Shown here: positions 1 through 11,055 of the stretch, piece after piece
Numbering within the stretch: position 1 is the first letter of the stretch
Layout of the letters: each line of letters starts with the position of its first letter
NCBI RefSeq assembly: GCF_000687475.1
Contig: NC_057320.1
Span: 1,860,001 to 1,924,000, forward strand
Origin: Ustilaginoidea virens
Lineage: Eukaryota; Ascomycota; Sordariomycetes; Hypocreales; Clavicipitaceae
Direction: 5' to 3'
DNA length: 64,000 nt
Program-made: the position numbers and the translations under genes
The notes under the pieces: generated by a model
What the model saw: the letters and a program-made list of their open reading frames with translations, nothing else
Databases searched by the model: none
Told to the model about the DNA's origin: nothing

Positions 1-900
1 GGGGGGGGGGGGATACCGAGCCCTGGCCGCTTTCGACCCCAGATGTTCGACGAGGAAAAGACTAGAAAAACCGACCCATGTCTGTCCGCTTCCCCCTGTA
101 ACAGCCATGCATGGTGTGAAGTTTGAAGCTGGAACGCTTCCGCCCAGTGCTGAAGCCTGACATGTGCCGTGGGTACCTTGCTTTATCAGCAATGGCTATA
201 ATGGCTATAATGGCTAATGATAATGGCAGCCAGCGAGGTACGGAGTTCTTACTACGGATTAAGTACCTAAGTGACTGGTTGTTCACTGACGCTGTCGTGG
301 AGAGTATGAACATGCCGTTTCTTTATTCACTTCCTCCACGGCGTCAATGCTTTATCAGTTCCTCCCTCCAACGGAGCGTGGAGCAGGTTTAGCCAGCACC
401 CGGCGATGCATTACCGAGTACACGCTATTGGACTCGGCAGATGTCAACACGAAGCAAGGATCGCAGGTACTGGCAATCCTACTTGCGAAGGCCTGGCCCT
501 GCTGTATCGACTCTTAGTAGTCAAAGTCCTTGCTTGGTCTTCTTGATTTAACCGCCTCGATCATGGTTAGTATGTTTTGTGCCCATTGTGGGCTGTAGAC
601 TGTATCAATCACGTGGGAGTCATTCGAGACCGTGCCAGACTCGGACTCGAGGTACCTTGAGGAGGAGGAGAAACGACGGAGGGGAGGGGAGATGGGGTCA
701 AATTGTAAAGTGCGAGGAACGCTGGAGAACGCACGGATAGTGTAGGCTGGTACGGATACAATACAGCCAAGCAGCACATTGACGAAGCTGAGCATGTCCA
801 GCTCAGGGAGTCGGAGCCAAGAGTCAGTCGGGGGTCAGGGAGCCCTGGGGGCTCAGCTGCTCGAGCGAGCTTGTCGCCCGTAGGGCAGATACTAGGAGGG

Positions 901-1011
901 AGGTACCTCCTAGCTCACCTATACCTTAGGTACCTACCTACCTACCTCCTTAGGTCGGGCATCTAATGCAAGTGCCCGTAGCAAGCACCTACTACCTACC
1001 TACGAGGTAGG
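901..1011. repeat. TACCTA/TAGGTA palindrome cluster
   Basis: Overlapping GGTACC, TACCTACC and CCTTAGGTACC blocks on both strands make many short inverted repeats. The same motif family recurs in at least 15 other spacers of this window and in none of the exons. Confidence 0.8.
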
Positions 1012-1231
1012 CACGCTAGCCAAAAACTTGTCATTGCCAAAGCCAGGGGGTTTGGAGGATACTTGCTTCTTAGCTTCCTACTCGTCCGCGGAACTCAGTG
1101 GGGACCTGGAATGGGTGCGTCGGCTAGCTCCATTCCCGCTGGATTGACGCCTCCAGAGCTCCAACTTCCCAGCCGGGGTTGCCTTGGGTGCCCTACATAC
1201 ATACCTCTCTACCTTGGGTTAGTTTAGGTCT

Positions 1232-1299
1232 GGTACGTACCTGGTAGGTAGGTAGGTACGGAGTACATAGTGTTATCCGTACCTACCTTACCTACCTCC
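1232..1299. repeat. TACCTA/TAGGTA palindrome cluster
   Basis: Tandem GGTA units (GGTAGGTAGGTAGGTACG) are followed, after a TACGGAGTA copy at 1258-1266, by the opposite-strand ACCTACCTTACCTACC, so the block can fold back on itself. Confidence 0.8.
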
Positions 1300-2187
1300 T
1301 GGCTGGACCAGGGCCCAAGCCACTTGGGACTCGCAATCTCACACGAGTCAGGGTGGCATAATCTCGCTAAACCCCCAATGGATTCATGGAATGTCCAACG
1401 GAACTTCCAACAAGGGGGCCGTCCATGGTGGCGTACCTCGTGCTCCGTACCCGTCCGGCGTCCCCTTTATAAATAACCTTGCAAGTCCGCCCGCTCACAC
1501 ATCAGCCGAGCCGTGAAGCATGGTTTTTCGTTCAGCATCGTTCCGTCAGAGCGCATGAGGACATTCCCTGGATTGCGGGCGAGCCTCAATCATCAAAGTC
1601 GCAGACTGTTGCGTGGCTACCTAACCAGCCGCTTGACGCAACCACTAGGTCCGAGGTCCCCATCGCGCCATTCATTCTGGATTCTCGTCACCATGTTTCC
1701 ATGAGGCAGTCCAGCAACCCAATCTTGACATGGCTCAAAGAGGTCACGGCCGATTCAACCGCCAGGTTGATGACTCTTTTTTACTTTGCCCTTGCCTGGC
1801 GAGAGAGATGAGACCGCCAGCGCAGGACCATGACGGATCACCAGGAACCGGCTTGGGGGCGCCCCAAGTGGCAAGTGCCCCCCAGTTGTCCATGTGTGCC
1901 TCGGGGAAGTCGGGGACTCGGGGGGGTACTTTGATTTGTTGGGGGCGCCTTCCGCACCACGATCCGTGCCGCACAACCTCGTTTGCGCGTCGTCGCGCGT
2001 GTGTGCATGCACTCCGTACGTGTGCGGACTCGGGAGTAATGCAGAGCCTGCGTGCGCGCCGTCAAAGCTAAGGAGGTAGTTGGCGACGGTGCGTATGCTT
2101 GCCCAGGAATTCTTGCACCCCTCGCTTGGATACCGCCATTTCCCATCTCGAGCCCAACACCGATTCTGATAAGAGGCGGTCTGCGCA

Positions 2188-2371
2188 GGTACCTACCTAG
2201 GAACCTTAGGTACCTTTGGTTAGTACTTTGTCTGTAGGGTTTAAGCATCACGGCGTCGTACTCGGTACTCTGTCCGGGGAAGAATCCATATTCTGGCAGT
2301 TGCAGCCCGTCTGCCGTAGGTACTGTACCTACCTCCTAACCTGACTTAGGTACCTGGTCCCATATAAGGTA
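2188..2371. repeat. TACCTA/TAGGTA clusters (two groups)
   Basis: Two groups, about 2188-2215 and 2317-2371, of GGTACCTACCTAGG-like palindromes with spacers between them. Confidence 0.75.
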
Positions 2372-2617
2372 CCAGACTATTATCGCGCTACTTTCGTACT
2401 TGGACGCACTCCGTGCCTGCTTGGTAGGCACTAGCAATAGGAACCAGACCTAATGCATGTGGTGATAAGTGGTCCCGAATATCCCGATGTCTCCCATTTA
2501 TGCAGGCCCACGTACATAAGCCGCAAAAAATCTACACATGCAATTAGAAGGAAATGTCCTACTGTACGGAGGAGTACTGCCCCATTAAGCTGCGCGACTT
2601 TGACAATCCAACCGCTT

Positions 2618-2900
2618 TAGGTACCAGGCAGGTAGGTACCTACCTGGTAAGCAGGCTGCTGCTGGCTTCGGCAGAGCGCCAAGTATCAGGTTATCAGGAC
2701 CAGGCACAGACAGGCACCCTCAGTGCTCCTTTACAGCTTGCAAAGGCCGGTGTCGGTATCCCTTAGTGTCACGCGCTGGAAAGCTCCGAATGACAATGTT
2801 GAAAGTGTCAAATCTGTTGCAATTTTTCAATATTTGCCTGTCCCGTGGTCGTTGCATGTAGGTACCTACCTTAGGTTAGGTACCTACCTCCTTACCTAAG
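2618..2900. repeat. TACCTA/TAGGTA clusters (two groups)
   Basis: Groups at about 2618-2648 (AGGTAGGTACCTACCTGG, a near-perfect palindrome) and 2858-2900 (GGTACCTACCTTAGG and TTAGGTACCTACC). Confidence 0.75.
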
Positions 2901-3595
2901 CTAAAGTGCCCAAATACCAGCACTTACTTCTGCCGTCGGTACAGACTACATGTGCGAAGCACCCGATTGGATGTGCAAGCTGCCACATCTGCAGGGCTGC
3001 CGAGAACCAGACAAAGGAACCAGACAGCAGCTGAACTGACTGCCCAAAACATCCCAAACATATCGCCGTCAGCATCGGCGTCAGCATCATCAACATCAAT
3101 CAGCAACATCGGAAACCCATCAAGTTCAACATCAGCATCAACATCGGCATCGGCATCGGCATATCAACAGCAGCATCGCCGTCTCCCAAACCCCCCCCCC
3201 CCCCCCCCCCACCCCTTCTTCTCGCCTCGCCTCGCCTCACTTCGCATCATCTCCACACCCATCGAGTTCGCTTCTTGGAATCTCCTCGGATTCTCCTCGC
3301 GCAAAGTCCAGCAGCCTCACCGACCAATCCCTTCAGATGTTTCATCAGTCGCTGCGCCGCTAATGTGCCGAGCGCAACAACACCATCTTCGAGCTCCTGC
3401 AGCGAATCTGTGACCACTACCCCATCCTCTCGCGAAACCGCGCCGCACCGCTACCCTCGAAACCCTGGCAAAAGTCCCAAGTCCGTACGCAGAATCCCCT
3501 TCGCGTCTCCTGTTTTCGAAGCAGACAGGTTCTTTGCTGTTGGAAATCGGTCCCCGTGCTGCTACAGCCCAGTCACCGGCTGCAAATCGCCCAGC

Positions 3596-5744
3596 ATGAA
3601 GCGGCTCTTCACGCTCCTAAACCTGGTGCTTTCCTTCTGCACAGTTCTGGCCCTCGAGGTCCTTGTTGTAAGGCCGCGCACCATGTCCCGCAGTTTTCTC
3701 CTCTCTCTCTAACAGATACTATTTCTACGCAGGACAATTCCGATGCGAACCACCAGCGTTGTTCTGGTCTGTTGCTTTTGCCGCTCATCTCGTCTTTGGA
3801 ATACCATTACCATTATTAACTCCTCGATAGGCATGTACAGCCGAACCAGCTGGGGTGGACCAGTAGATCCATTTATCCTAGTCAAGTTCCTCAACTCTAG
3901 TAAACCCGAAGTTAGCGACCCTATTGTCAGCCTAATCATCTTCGAATGGCAGGACAAGGACTTGGTTGGCTTTCCAGATGCCAAGACTGGAGAAACTGTA
4001 AGTCCGCGCCCTTTGCTGCCAAGTTGCTTTCTTTCTTTCTTATTTTGCCTCTTGTTTTTTTTTTTTTTTTATCCTTTCTCGAAACGAGAAACAGGAGTGG
4101 ATTCGGCGCAGAACTGGACCAAGAACCACCGTCTTTGGCTAATCTTTCCCTCTTCTTCGCTCAGAGACTTCCAATCTGCGACGAACATTACGTCAAGTCC
4201 GGCCAGTGCAACTCTACCGATATTGGCGAGTACATCATAGCCCAGAATGCCACCGAAAAGTCCAACGCTTTGATCTCGACGCAGGCTGTCCACCTGAAGA
4301 GTGCAGGTCCCGTTCATTATTCCATTCAGAAAACCGGGTTCTACTGCGTTGTAACGGACGGCTTCACCGTCGAGAACTACAAAGCCGTCGTTGAGTTCCG
4401 GAATGCGTATGGGGAGTTGTCCGCCACCCAGATTCCCAAGCTGCCTTTCTATGGAGCCATGTCTATCGTCTACGCCCTCATGGCAGCATACTGGGGATTC
4501 CTCTATTATCAACATCGCCATGACATATGTATGAATCAGGTCCTTGTTTCTTCCTGCTCCCCTCGTATGCCGGCAGTAATGGAAAGATTGCAACCTTCTA
4601 ACTATTCGATAGTGGCTGTTCAAAACTACATTACCGCTATATTGGTCTTCCTCGTGGTAGAGATGCTCATCACTTGGGGCTACTACGGTTGGTACAGACG
4701 AGGACCAACTCGCTGTCACAATCCTTGCTAACCTGTTTTCTCATTCGCGTACGTGTGTCTTAGACTATGAAAATCACGGTGGCTCAACCGTGGGATCCAA
4801 GGCTTTCCTTGTAGTAGTGGGCATCCTCAACGCCGCACGAAATTCCTTCTCGTTCTTCCTCTTGCTTATTGTTTGCATGGGCTACGGCGTGGTGAAGCCA
4901 ACGCTTGGTCGCACCATGGTCCATGTACGATTGCTTGCCGCCTCCCACTTCATCTTTGGTCTTATATATGCAATCCACAATCTGGTGGTGGCTCCTGAGA
5001 GCATCAGTACGTTTTGAAAAGTGCCGAGCCCCGTCGGCATCGCTGCCCCTCCTATTCGGACACTACTCTCTGGTTACTTATGTACTGACCCGCAATTGCA
5101 AAGGTCCGCTCATTCTCATCATCATCATGCCCCTCGCCGCGACCCTTACCGCCTTTTACGTGTGGACGCTCAACTCTCTCAACTTCACTCTCAAGGACCT
5201 GAGAGAGCGGAAGCAGCACGCCAAGGAGGCCATGTACAGACAGCTTTGGTGGTCCATTCTCATTAGCATCATCGTCGTCTTCGCCTTCTTCTTCTTCACC
5301 AGCTTCACCTTTGCTTCTGCGAGTGACCCCGACTTTGTTCCAACACACTGGAAGACGAGATGGTTCATACTAGACGGCTGGCTCCACGTCGTCTACTTCG
5401 CCGAAGTGGCCTTTGTTGCCTATGTCTGGCGGCCCACCGCACATAATCGTCGCTTCGCCATGAGTGACGAAATCGCCCAGGATGACGATGGAAACTTTGA
5501 GATTGGAGACATTGGACTTCCTGACGACTGGGACGATGACGAAGAGGCTCAGGCTGGCAAAAGTCATGCGCATCCCCAGGCAGCCGCAGCCGCAGCCGGA
5601 GCCGGCAACGCCCCGCGAGCGCCTCCCAAAAGTATCTCCCGGGAATCCGTTGATGGAGAAACCATTTTTGCAGTCGGGGAGGATGTGGACAAGTTTTCCG
5701 ATGACGGGAGCGACGAGGAGAATGCCAAGCTTGTACGAAAATGA
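3596..5744 (+). CDS. PTM1-like seven-transmembrane Golgi protein (GOST family)
   Basis: Predicted exons: 3596-3667, 3733-3766, 3831-3997, 4165-4528, 4613-4687, 4764-5006, 5104-5744; 531 residues, close to yeast PTM1 and YHL017W. A signal peptide (about 1-20) is followed by a lumenal domain with the family-like CSGMYSRTSWGG stretch, IIFEW, and N-glycosylation sites such as NST and NAT. Seven hydrophobic segments follow at about 186-211, 218-236, 248-278, 292-312, 320-343, 365-388 and 405-427, then a cytosolic tail rich in Asp, Glu and Ala. Known for the family: GOST proteins (lung seven-TM receptor fold) sit in the Golgi/endosome and are linked to membrane trafficking; the exact role is unsettled. 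The second intron is inferred because it restores the conserved Cys-Ser-Gly-Met-Tyr junction. Intron 3 carries a long poly-T tract. The first donor (GTAAGG at 3668) is the least certain border. Confidence 0.9.
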
Positions 5745-6133
5745 TCCGTTGAACGGTAGGTACCTGGCGTTTTACTTGGGGGCAATGGGAGAAAGCAAAG
5801 GATAAAAAAAAAATAATGAAAAATAATAAAAAGGTGGAGGGGGAAAGAAGGAGAAGGCTAAGAAAAGGCAGCGCATCGGGCCAGGTGAAGATTGATTGTT
5901 CAAAATATATGTAACATTATCAGAGTTGGCGGGCGCCAGAGACTTTGAACCTTGAGGGAATCGTCCAGACTAGGCATTCCGCCGCCGCTTTTGCTCCTTG
6001 TCTGCAGCTATATAAATCAGAGCAATGCTCCAAAGTATGGGCTGAATCCCATATGGCACAGGTCGGTTTTACACTTTTTTCCCCCAGCTTTCCCTCAGAC
6101 ACGGGGGTTCACAATAGATAGCCCCTATTTAAA
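5745..6133. other. Convergent spacer between PTM1-like gene and NDUFAF7
   Basis: 3' flanks of two convergent genes. It includes an A-rich AATAATGAAAAATAATAAAA stretch just after the PTM1-like stop, a plausible polyadenylation region, and one GGTACC copy near 5759. No gene seen. Confidence 0.6.
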
Positions 6134-8084
6134 CTACCGCGCCACGTCCCCTCCGAAGCCTGCCGGGCGTCTGCTGCCATTGTTCTCGGGCAATATCGCC
6201 AAAGCTTTATAGGTCTTCCCCATGCCATTCGGGCCGCGGTCGACAAGCCGCTTCCAGGACTTTTCAATCGCGTCTACCGGGGCATTTTTGGCGCGGGCGG
6301 CCCTTACCAGCACGTCCGCCCTCTCCCTGACGCCCATGCGTTCCAGGAAGTCGGCCTGAGACACGGGGCCGTGGACTTCGACGCCGTCGCTAGCGCGCGT
6401 GGCAGCTTCCGCAACGGCTGTAAAGTCCACGTCGGCGCTCAAGTCCACCATGCCCGGGGCTGAAAAGGGGCTGACGAGTTTGTGGTTTCGAATGCCCCGC
6501 AGGGAGTTGACCGGGATGGTGTCGGACGTGCCGTAGTCCAGTATCAGGGCGGCACCGCTTGGCGTGGGCTTTTGGAATAGAGCAGATCCCCCTATTCGGC
6601 GCGCGAACTCGGCAGCGTAGAGGGACGCGTCGGGGCAGATTTCGATGACGGAGCCAGGAGCCTGCTTCAGCTTTCGGTATCTGGGGGATGTTTCGGGTAG
6701 ATATCGCGAGTGTCGCGTTGGCTTGGACGAGAGGATAAGCTGAAATTCGTCGGGGGCCTCATGCGAGCAGCCGTCGGCTTTGGACCTGGCTTGAGCGGCA
6801 GGGATGGCGGCTGGGTTTACAGGGGAAACCATCATTTCACGCCACTCGGAACGAGGTGGTTGTGGCGTCGAGGTTGGGTTCGCAGGGGCGCTGGCGACGC
6901 GATCTTGCTCGGGGAGACGACTGGCTGTGGATTTGGGTGGTTCGGCTGGCGCTGATTGGAATGCATGAATGGGCAAGGCGTCGAAAAACTCGTGAGCTAC
7001 GATGAATGGCACTTTGTCTGCCTCTGTCGCGGGGGGGGGGCGGGTAGCGAGTCAGCGCGCGCGAAAAGACGTGGAACAGAAAGAAAAAAAAAGGGAAGGG
7101 GGGGGTTTGGGCTTGATTGTGCCAACCAAGGGGAATGGACTTGATGCTCTCGGTCCATACGATGGGCTTTCCTGCGTGCTTTTCATGCCCCCGCGTGCCA
7201 ACATGGCCCGACGTGAATTGGGCATCAGGTCCGCAAAGCAGCCTCTTTTGGGCATCACGAAGCTCGGGACTCGCCTCGACCAGAAACACCGAGTCGAGGC
7301 TATCAAGCATGGCCGGAAATCGCTTCATGGTCTGTAGAGGGGGCGCACAGGGCCGTTGAGCAAGGGCGACAGGCAACGAATGCTTCACGCATGAAGGGAA
7401 GCAATAACAAAAATCAAAAAAAAAAATAAAATAAAATAAAATCAGGCGCAAGCCCGAGCCGGGCAAGCAAGTGCACTCACTCTCAACATGTCGTCCATCA
7501 GGGTGCCACGACCAGGTCCAACCTCGATTAGCTGGACGCCTTGCCTGGGCCGGCCTTGACTGATCCACTCGGCGATGAACCACACGCCGACGAGCTCGCC
7601 GAAGATTTGGGATATTTCGGGAGACGTGACGAAGTCGCCCTCGACGCCGAACTGATCCCGGCCGAGGCCAATCGCGCCAGTATAGTAGCCGCCCAAGTCT
7701 CCGGTCAAGCACATGCGCATGTAGGCCGCCAAAGGCACAGGGCCCGTTGTCTTTTGGGGGCCCGCGAGGAAGGGAGGAAGGATTAACGTTGTAGTCCGAT
7801 TATGAACGGGCACGCAGCAAAAGCTCTTGACGTACCGATATCGCTTCGAACAGCTGCTTGGCCAGCGGTGTTGACCACTGCCTGTCTTGGCGACCAGGAA
7901 CGGCGGTGGATGCTCGTCTTTTGATCGGGGGGGTTGGCGAGATTGGCCATTTTGGCGACGATGACCAGGTCGAGGCGGCGCAATGTCGTCCACGTCCAGC
8001 AAGAGTATTGCACAAACACAAAGACCGGCAAGGGAAGACGCGCCGCAGACCCTTGCGGACTGCGGCAACCGTCGTGGCCCTCAT
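6134..8084 (-). CDS. NDUFAF7: Mitochondrial complex I assembly methyltransferase NDUFAF7
   Basis: Predicted exons on the minus strand: 8084-7836, 7750-7481, 7331-7127, 7017-6134; 535 residues. The family (formerly DUF185) is a SAM-dependent protein-arginine methyltransferase of the mitochondrial matrix that methylates the NDUFS2 subunit during early complex I assembly. Seen here: a basic presequence (MRATTVAAVRKGLRR), the TTGPVPLAAYMRMCLT and GGYYT motifs near 84-107, TSPEISQIFGE, and the SAM-binding loop LIEVGPGRGT at about 157-166. VFLVEASPELRDAQ and PFIVAHEFFDALPIHAFQ follow, and the C-terminus is GKTYKALAILPE. The last exon has a low-complexity insert of about 70 residues after HAFQ. An in-frame ATG at 8150 would add 22 residues; I prefer 8084 for its presequence. 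It is divergent from the CDK gene, with a 648 bp shared promoter. Confidence 0.92.
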
Positions 8085-8732
8085 AACGCGTTGTTGCGGG
8101 AGGAAACCGAGGCCCAAGGGGGTTTGGGAGTTGGTAGGTAGAATTGGCAAGGCTGAGTGAGGCAGGCTGATTGGATTTATTTGGAAGTCGCGTTCATAAC
8201 TTCATGGGAGACGATGAGCCATGGTATGAAGGAAGTCTGGTGGACTAAGGGCATTGCAAGTTTGCAAGTTTTGAGTGTTTGGAAGTCTCGAAGCTGCCAG
8301 GCGATAAGATAAGAAAGACACGCGACCCCCCCCCCCCCCCTGGTTGGCCGCAAGCTTGTCCATGGTCAATCATCCATCAATGGATCTACAACTCTGTCGG
8401 CATGGTCCATCCCGACTTCTCTTTTCGCTTCCCCACGTCATCAAAAGTTCCAAAACCTCCTTGGCAACGGATCCCTCCTGTCTTGTCGACTCGCCCAACC
8501 GCCCTCTGGCTTTTCATACGACAACTCTTTTTTTTTTCTCTCTCTTTTTTTTTTTTTTGCTTTTTTTTCTTTTTTTCCTTTTTCTTTTTCTTTTTTTTCC
8601 CCCCCAAGCTCGCCATCGTTCCCCGTTCCCCGTTCACACCCGCCGCGAGTTGGCTGTGGAAGACGACGCCGATTCGCGGATGGGAACTCCAGGCTCAAGC
8701 CGCCTCACAGCTTCCCATCGCTTCATCCCCAC
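8085..8732. other. Divergent promoter region NDUFAF7 / CDK
   Basis: Spacer between two divergent starts. It holds a poly-C run (about 8327-8341) and a roughly 80 bp pyrimidine tract dominated by T (about 8526-8610) ending in CCCCCC, about 120 bp before the kinase ATG. Pyrimidine tracts just upstream of starts are common in fungal promoters and leaders. No gene seen. Confidence 0.65.
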
Positions 8733-10353
8733 ATGGCCAGCACGGGCAGGTCAAGGTGGGCCGACACGGAGGCTGATGCCGAGCTGAAGGCCAGGCTGAA
8801 GCAGGAAAAGGAACACAGGCGGCGGAAGAAGGCAGAGAGGGCACTCAAGCTCGACGCGGACAGGCAGGCAGCGCCGTCACCACTGCCGCCGAGCCGAGAC
8901 CATGACGGAGAGCCGCCGTCGAAACGCCCGAGGCTCTCACCCGGGGCTGCAGAGCGCGCGTCGCCGGCGGGTTCCGGCGCAGACGATTCCGGCCCGGTGA
9001 AGCTCCTGCGCTTCGAGCATGCGGGGACCTGGGCCAAGAGCCGAAGCATCGACGAGTACGACAAGCTGAACGACATTGAAGAGGGCACGTACGGCTGGGT
9101 GACGAGGGGCATGGAACGCTCGACCGGCCGCGTAGTCGCGCTCAAGCGGCTGAAGCTTGATCAGTCAGATCGCAATGGCCTGCCGGTGACGGGGCTTCGG
9201 GAGATACAGATACTGCAGAATTGCAAACACCGAAACATTGTGCGATTACAAGATGTCGTTGTTGGTGATGACATGCCGAGATTGGATAAGTAAGTTTTTT
9301 TTTTGTCCTTTTTTTTGTCCTTTTTTTTTGGCATATTTTGTGCTTTGGGAAGGGGGGAAAAAAAAAAAGAAAGAAAAAGGAAAGAATAAAGAAAGAAGGG
9401 GAAAAAAAGAAAAAAAAAAAAGGGGGACGCCTTGTTCGCCGAAATCGTCGTTTCTAACTTTGGCCCCCTTTCCCCCGAAACCACCCTCCACCTCCCCAAT
9501 TCATAGCTCCATATACCTAGTTCTCGAGTTTGTAGAACACGATCTTAAGGGCATCCTGGAAGACATGCCCGAGCCCTTTCTCTTTTCCGAAATCAAGCAA
9601 CTCCTCCTTCAATTGACCACCGGGCTGTCCTATCTCCACGATCACTGGCTGCTCCATCGAGACCTCAAAACGTCCAACCTGCTCCTGAACAACCGAGGCC
9701 AGCTCAAGATTGCCGACTTCGGCATGGCACGGTACGTCGGCGACCCGTCGCCCAGGCTGACCCAGCTCGTCGTCACGCTGTGGTACCGCGCCCCCGAGCT
9801 CCTCTTGGGCACCAGCACGTACGGCGCGGCGATTGACATGTGGAGCGTCGGCTGCATCTTCGGCGAGCTCATCACGCGGGAGCCCCTGCTTCGCGGCAGC
9901 AATGAGGTGGACCAGATGGCCAAAATCTTTGAGCTCTGCGGCGTGCCCACGGACGATTCGTGGCCGGGCTTCCGGAAGCTCCCAAACGCCCGCAACCTCA
10001 AGCTTCCCAAGAACCCCCAGACCACTGGGTCCGTCATCCGCGCTCGCTTTCCCAACATGACCACGGCCGGGGCGAGCTTGCTCGACAGTCTCCTGGCCCT
10101 GGATCCGAATCGGCGTCCCACGGCAAGGGACATGCTCCAGCACGAGTATTTCCGCCAGGATCCCAAGCCGAAGCCGGAGAGCTTGTTTCCCACCTTCCCC
10201 AGCAGGGCCGGCCAGGAACGCAGACACAGAATGGAGCCTGATGCGCCCATCCGAGGACAGGCCGTCAGCTTAGGGGACGTGGACCTGAGCGGCATTTTTC
10301 AAGGCCGGAACCAACAAGAGCGGGGGGCAGGCTTCACCTTGCGCATGGTCTAG
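8733..10353 (+). CDS. Cyclin-dependent kinase, CDK10/CDK11 (PITSLRE-type)
   Basis: Two exons, 8733-9289 and 9507-10353; 467 residues. An Arg/Lys/Glu-rich N-terminal extension (1-105) leads into a complete kinase domain: glycine loop IEEGTYGWV (115-123), catalytic Lys138 in VALKRLKL, and the cyclin-binding helix written PVTGLRE (151-157). The latter corresponds to PITSLRE or PISSLRE in CDK11 and CDK10. HRDLK is at 236-240, DFG at 256-258 and APE at 281-283. The tail ends GAGFTLRMV, typical of this subfamily. It lacks yeast CDC28's PSTAIRE, so it is not the main cell-cycle CDK. Family members act in transcription, splicing and cell-cycle control; Aspergillus NpkA and fission yeast Ppk23 are likely counterparts. 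The single 217 bp intron is packed with poly-T and poly-purine tracts. A perfect inverted repeat starts at its stop codon. Confidence 0.93.
9290..9506 (+). repeat. Homopolymer-rich intron of the CDK gene
   Basis: The longest intron modelled in the window. It starts GTAAGT and runs through repeated T8-T10 blocks (about 9295-9330) and then a purine-only stretch of A and G (about 9350-9425), ending TTCATAG. The opposite-composition blocks could pair in the pre-mRNA. Confidence 0.7.
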
Positions 10354-10377
10354 CTACCTACCTAAGGTAGGTAGCTA
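10351..10377 (+). promoter_or_regulatory. Perfect 13-bp inverted repeat including the CDK stop codon
   Basis: TAGCTACCTACCT, one A, then AGGTAGGTAGCTA. The first three bases are the stop codon of the CDK gene. It belongs by sequence to the TACCTA palindrome family. In RNA it would be a 13-bp stem with an almost absent loop; as DNA it is a near-perfect palindrome. Confidence 0.75.
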
Positions 10378-10410
10378 GCTACATCTGTCCGGCCCTCTCT
10401 CTTGCCTGTC

Positions 10411-10445
<35 letters not shown>

Positions 10446-11055
10446 CTGTATTCTATGTGTGTAGAACTTTGCACGTCATCGTCAGTTTCGATGCAAATAT
10501 GCCAATGCTCATCATTACACGTCTATACACCAAACAGAGGTGAGTGAATAGCTCGAAATTGGAGTCATTGTGGAGCAACCAAAGCTCTTCTATTGCTGTC
10601 ATGCACGAAAATAACGGACAAGCCGGCGAGAAATCGCGCAGGGTTTCATTGAGAAGAAACTTTCACCATATTCAACGCCTCTGGCCATACTAACGCTACC
10701 GAAATGATGGAAAAGAAACAGAGATAGATAACCCCCTATCCCCAGAACAAAGCGTGTCCCCAAATCACTCGCCCTCGGTTTACTCTCACATGATGCATAA
10801 TAATAGCCCAATGTGTCGCTTGAAAAAAGACATAAAGATGGGGGAGGGAGACGAAAAAAATAAAAATAAAAAGCAATCGAGGTAAAAAATAAAATGGCTT
10901 CAAATTAGTATTAGTTTCCACAATGGTTTCCAAAAAAAAAAAAGCCAGCCTGGATGAGCCGTTTAGAACTGCTGCAGACCAGGGTGTTTCCGTCCTCTAA
11001 ACTCTAAACAAGAACAGGGTGAAGAAAGATCAAGACCCATGAAAGGTGGGAACCG
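10354..11055. other. Convergent spacer CDK / DUF7137-like gene
   Basis: Contains the inverted repeat above, 30 consecutive T at 10416-10445, and A-rich stretches at 10854-10890 and 10932-10943. Likely 3' untranslated regions and polyadenylation signals of two convergent genes. No gene seen. Confidence 0.6.

Larger units (their letters stand above)
1..3595. other. Gene-free left flank
   Basis: No reading frame here has a recognisable domain or a believable exon chain. The window opens with 12 G. The stretch holds at least six clusters of TACCTA/TAGGTA palindromic motifs (listed separately), copies of TACGGAGTA near 238 and 1258, a CATCGG/CATCAA-type low-complexity tract at about 3061-3178, and a run of 20 C at 3191-3210. 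The last few hundred bases are probably promoter and 5' leader of the PTM1-like gene that starts at 3596. Confidence 0.75.

Noticed and set aside
2952..3413. 153-codon Ser/Ala-rich frame before the PTM1-like gene
   Set aside because: A low-complexity translation of CATCGG-like repeats and poly-C; no start context or splice logic.
4069..4719. 216-codon open frame on the - strand
   Set aside because: Antisense to the PTM1-like gene; crosses two of its introns and lacks a domain.
9517..10227. 236-codon open frame on the - strand
   Set aside because: Antisense to the CDK kinase domain exon.
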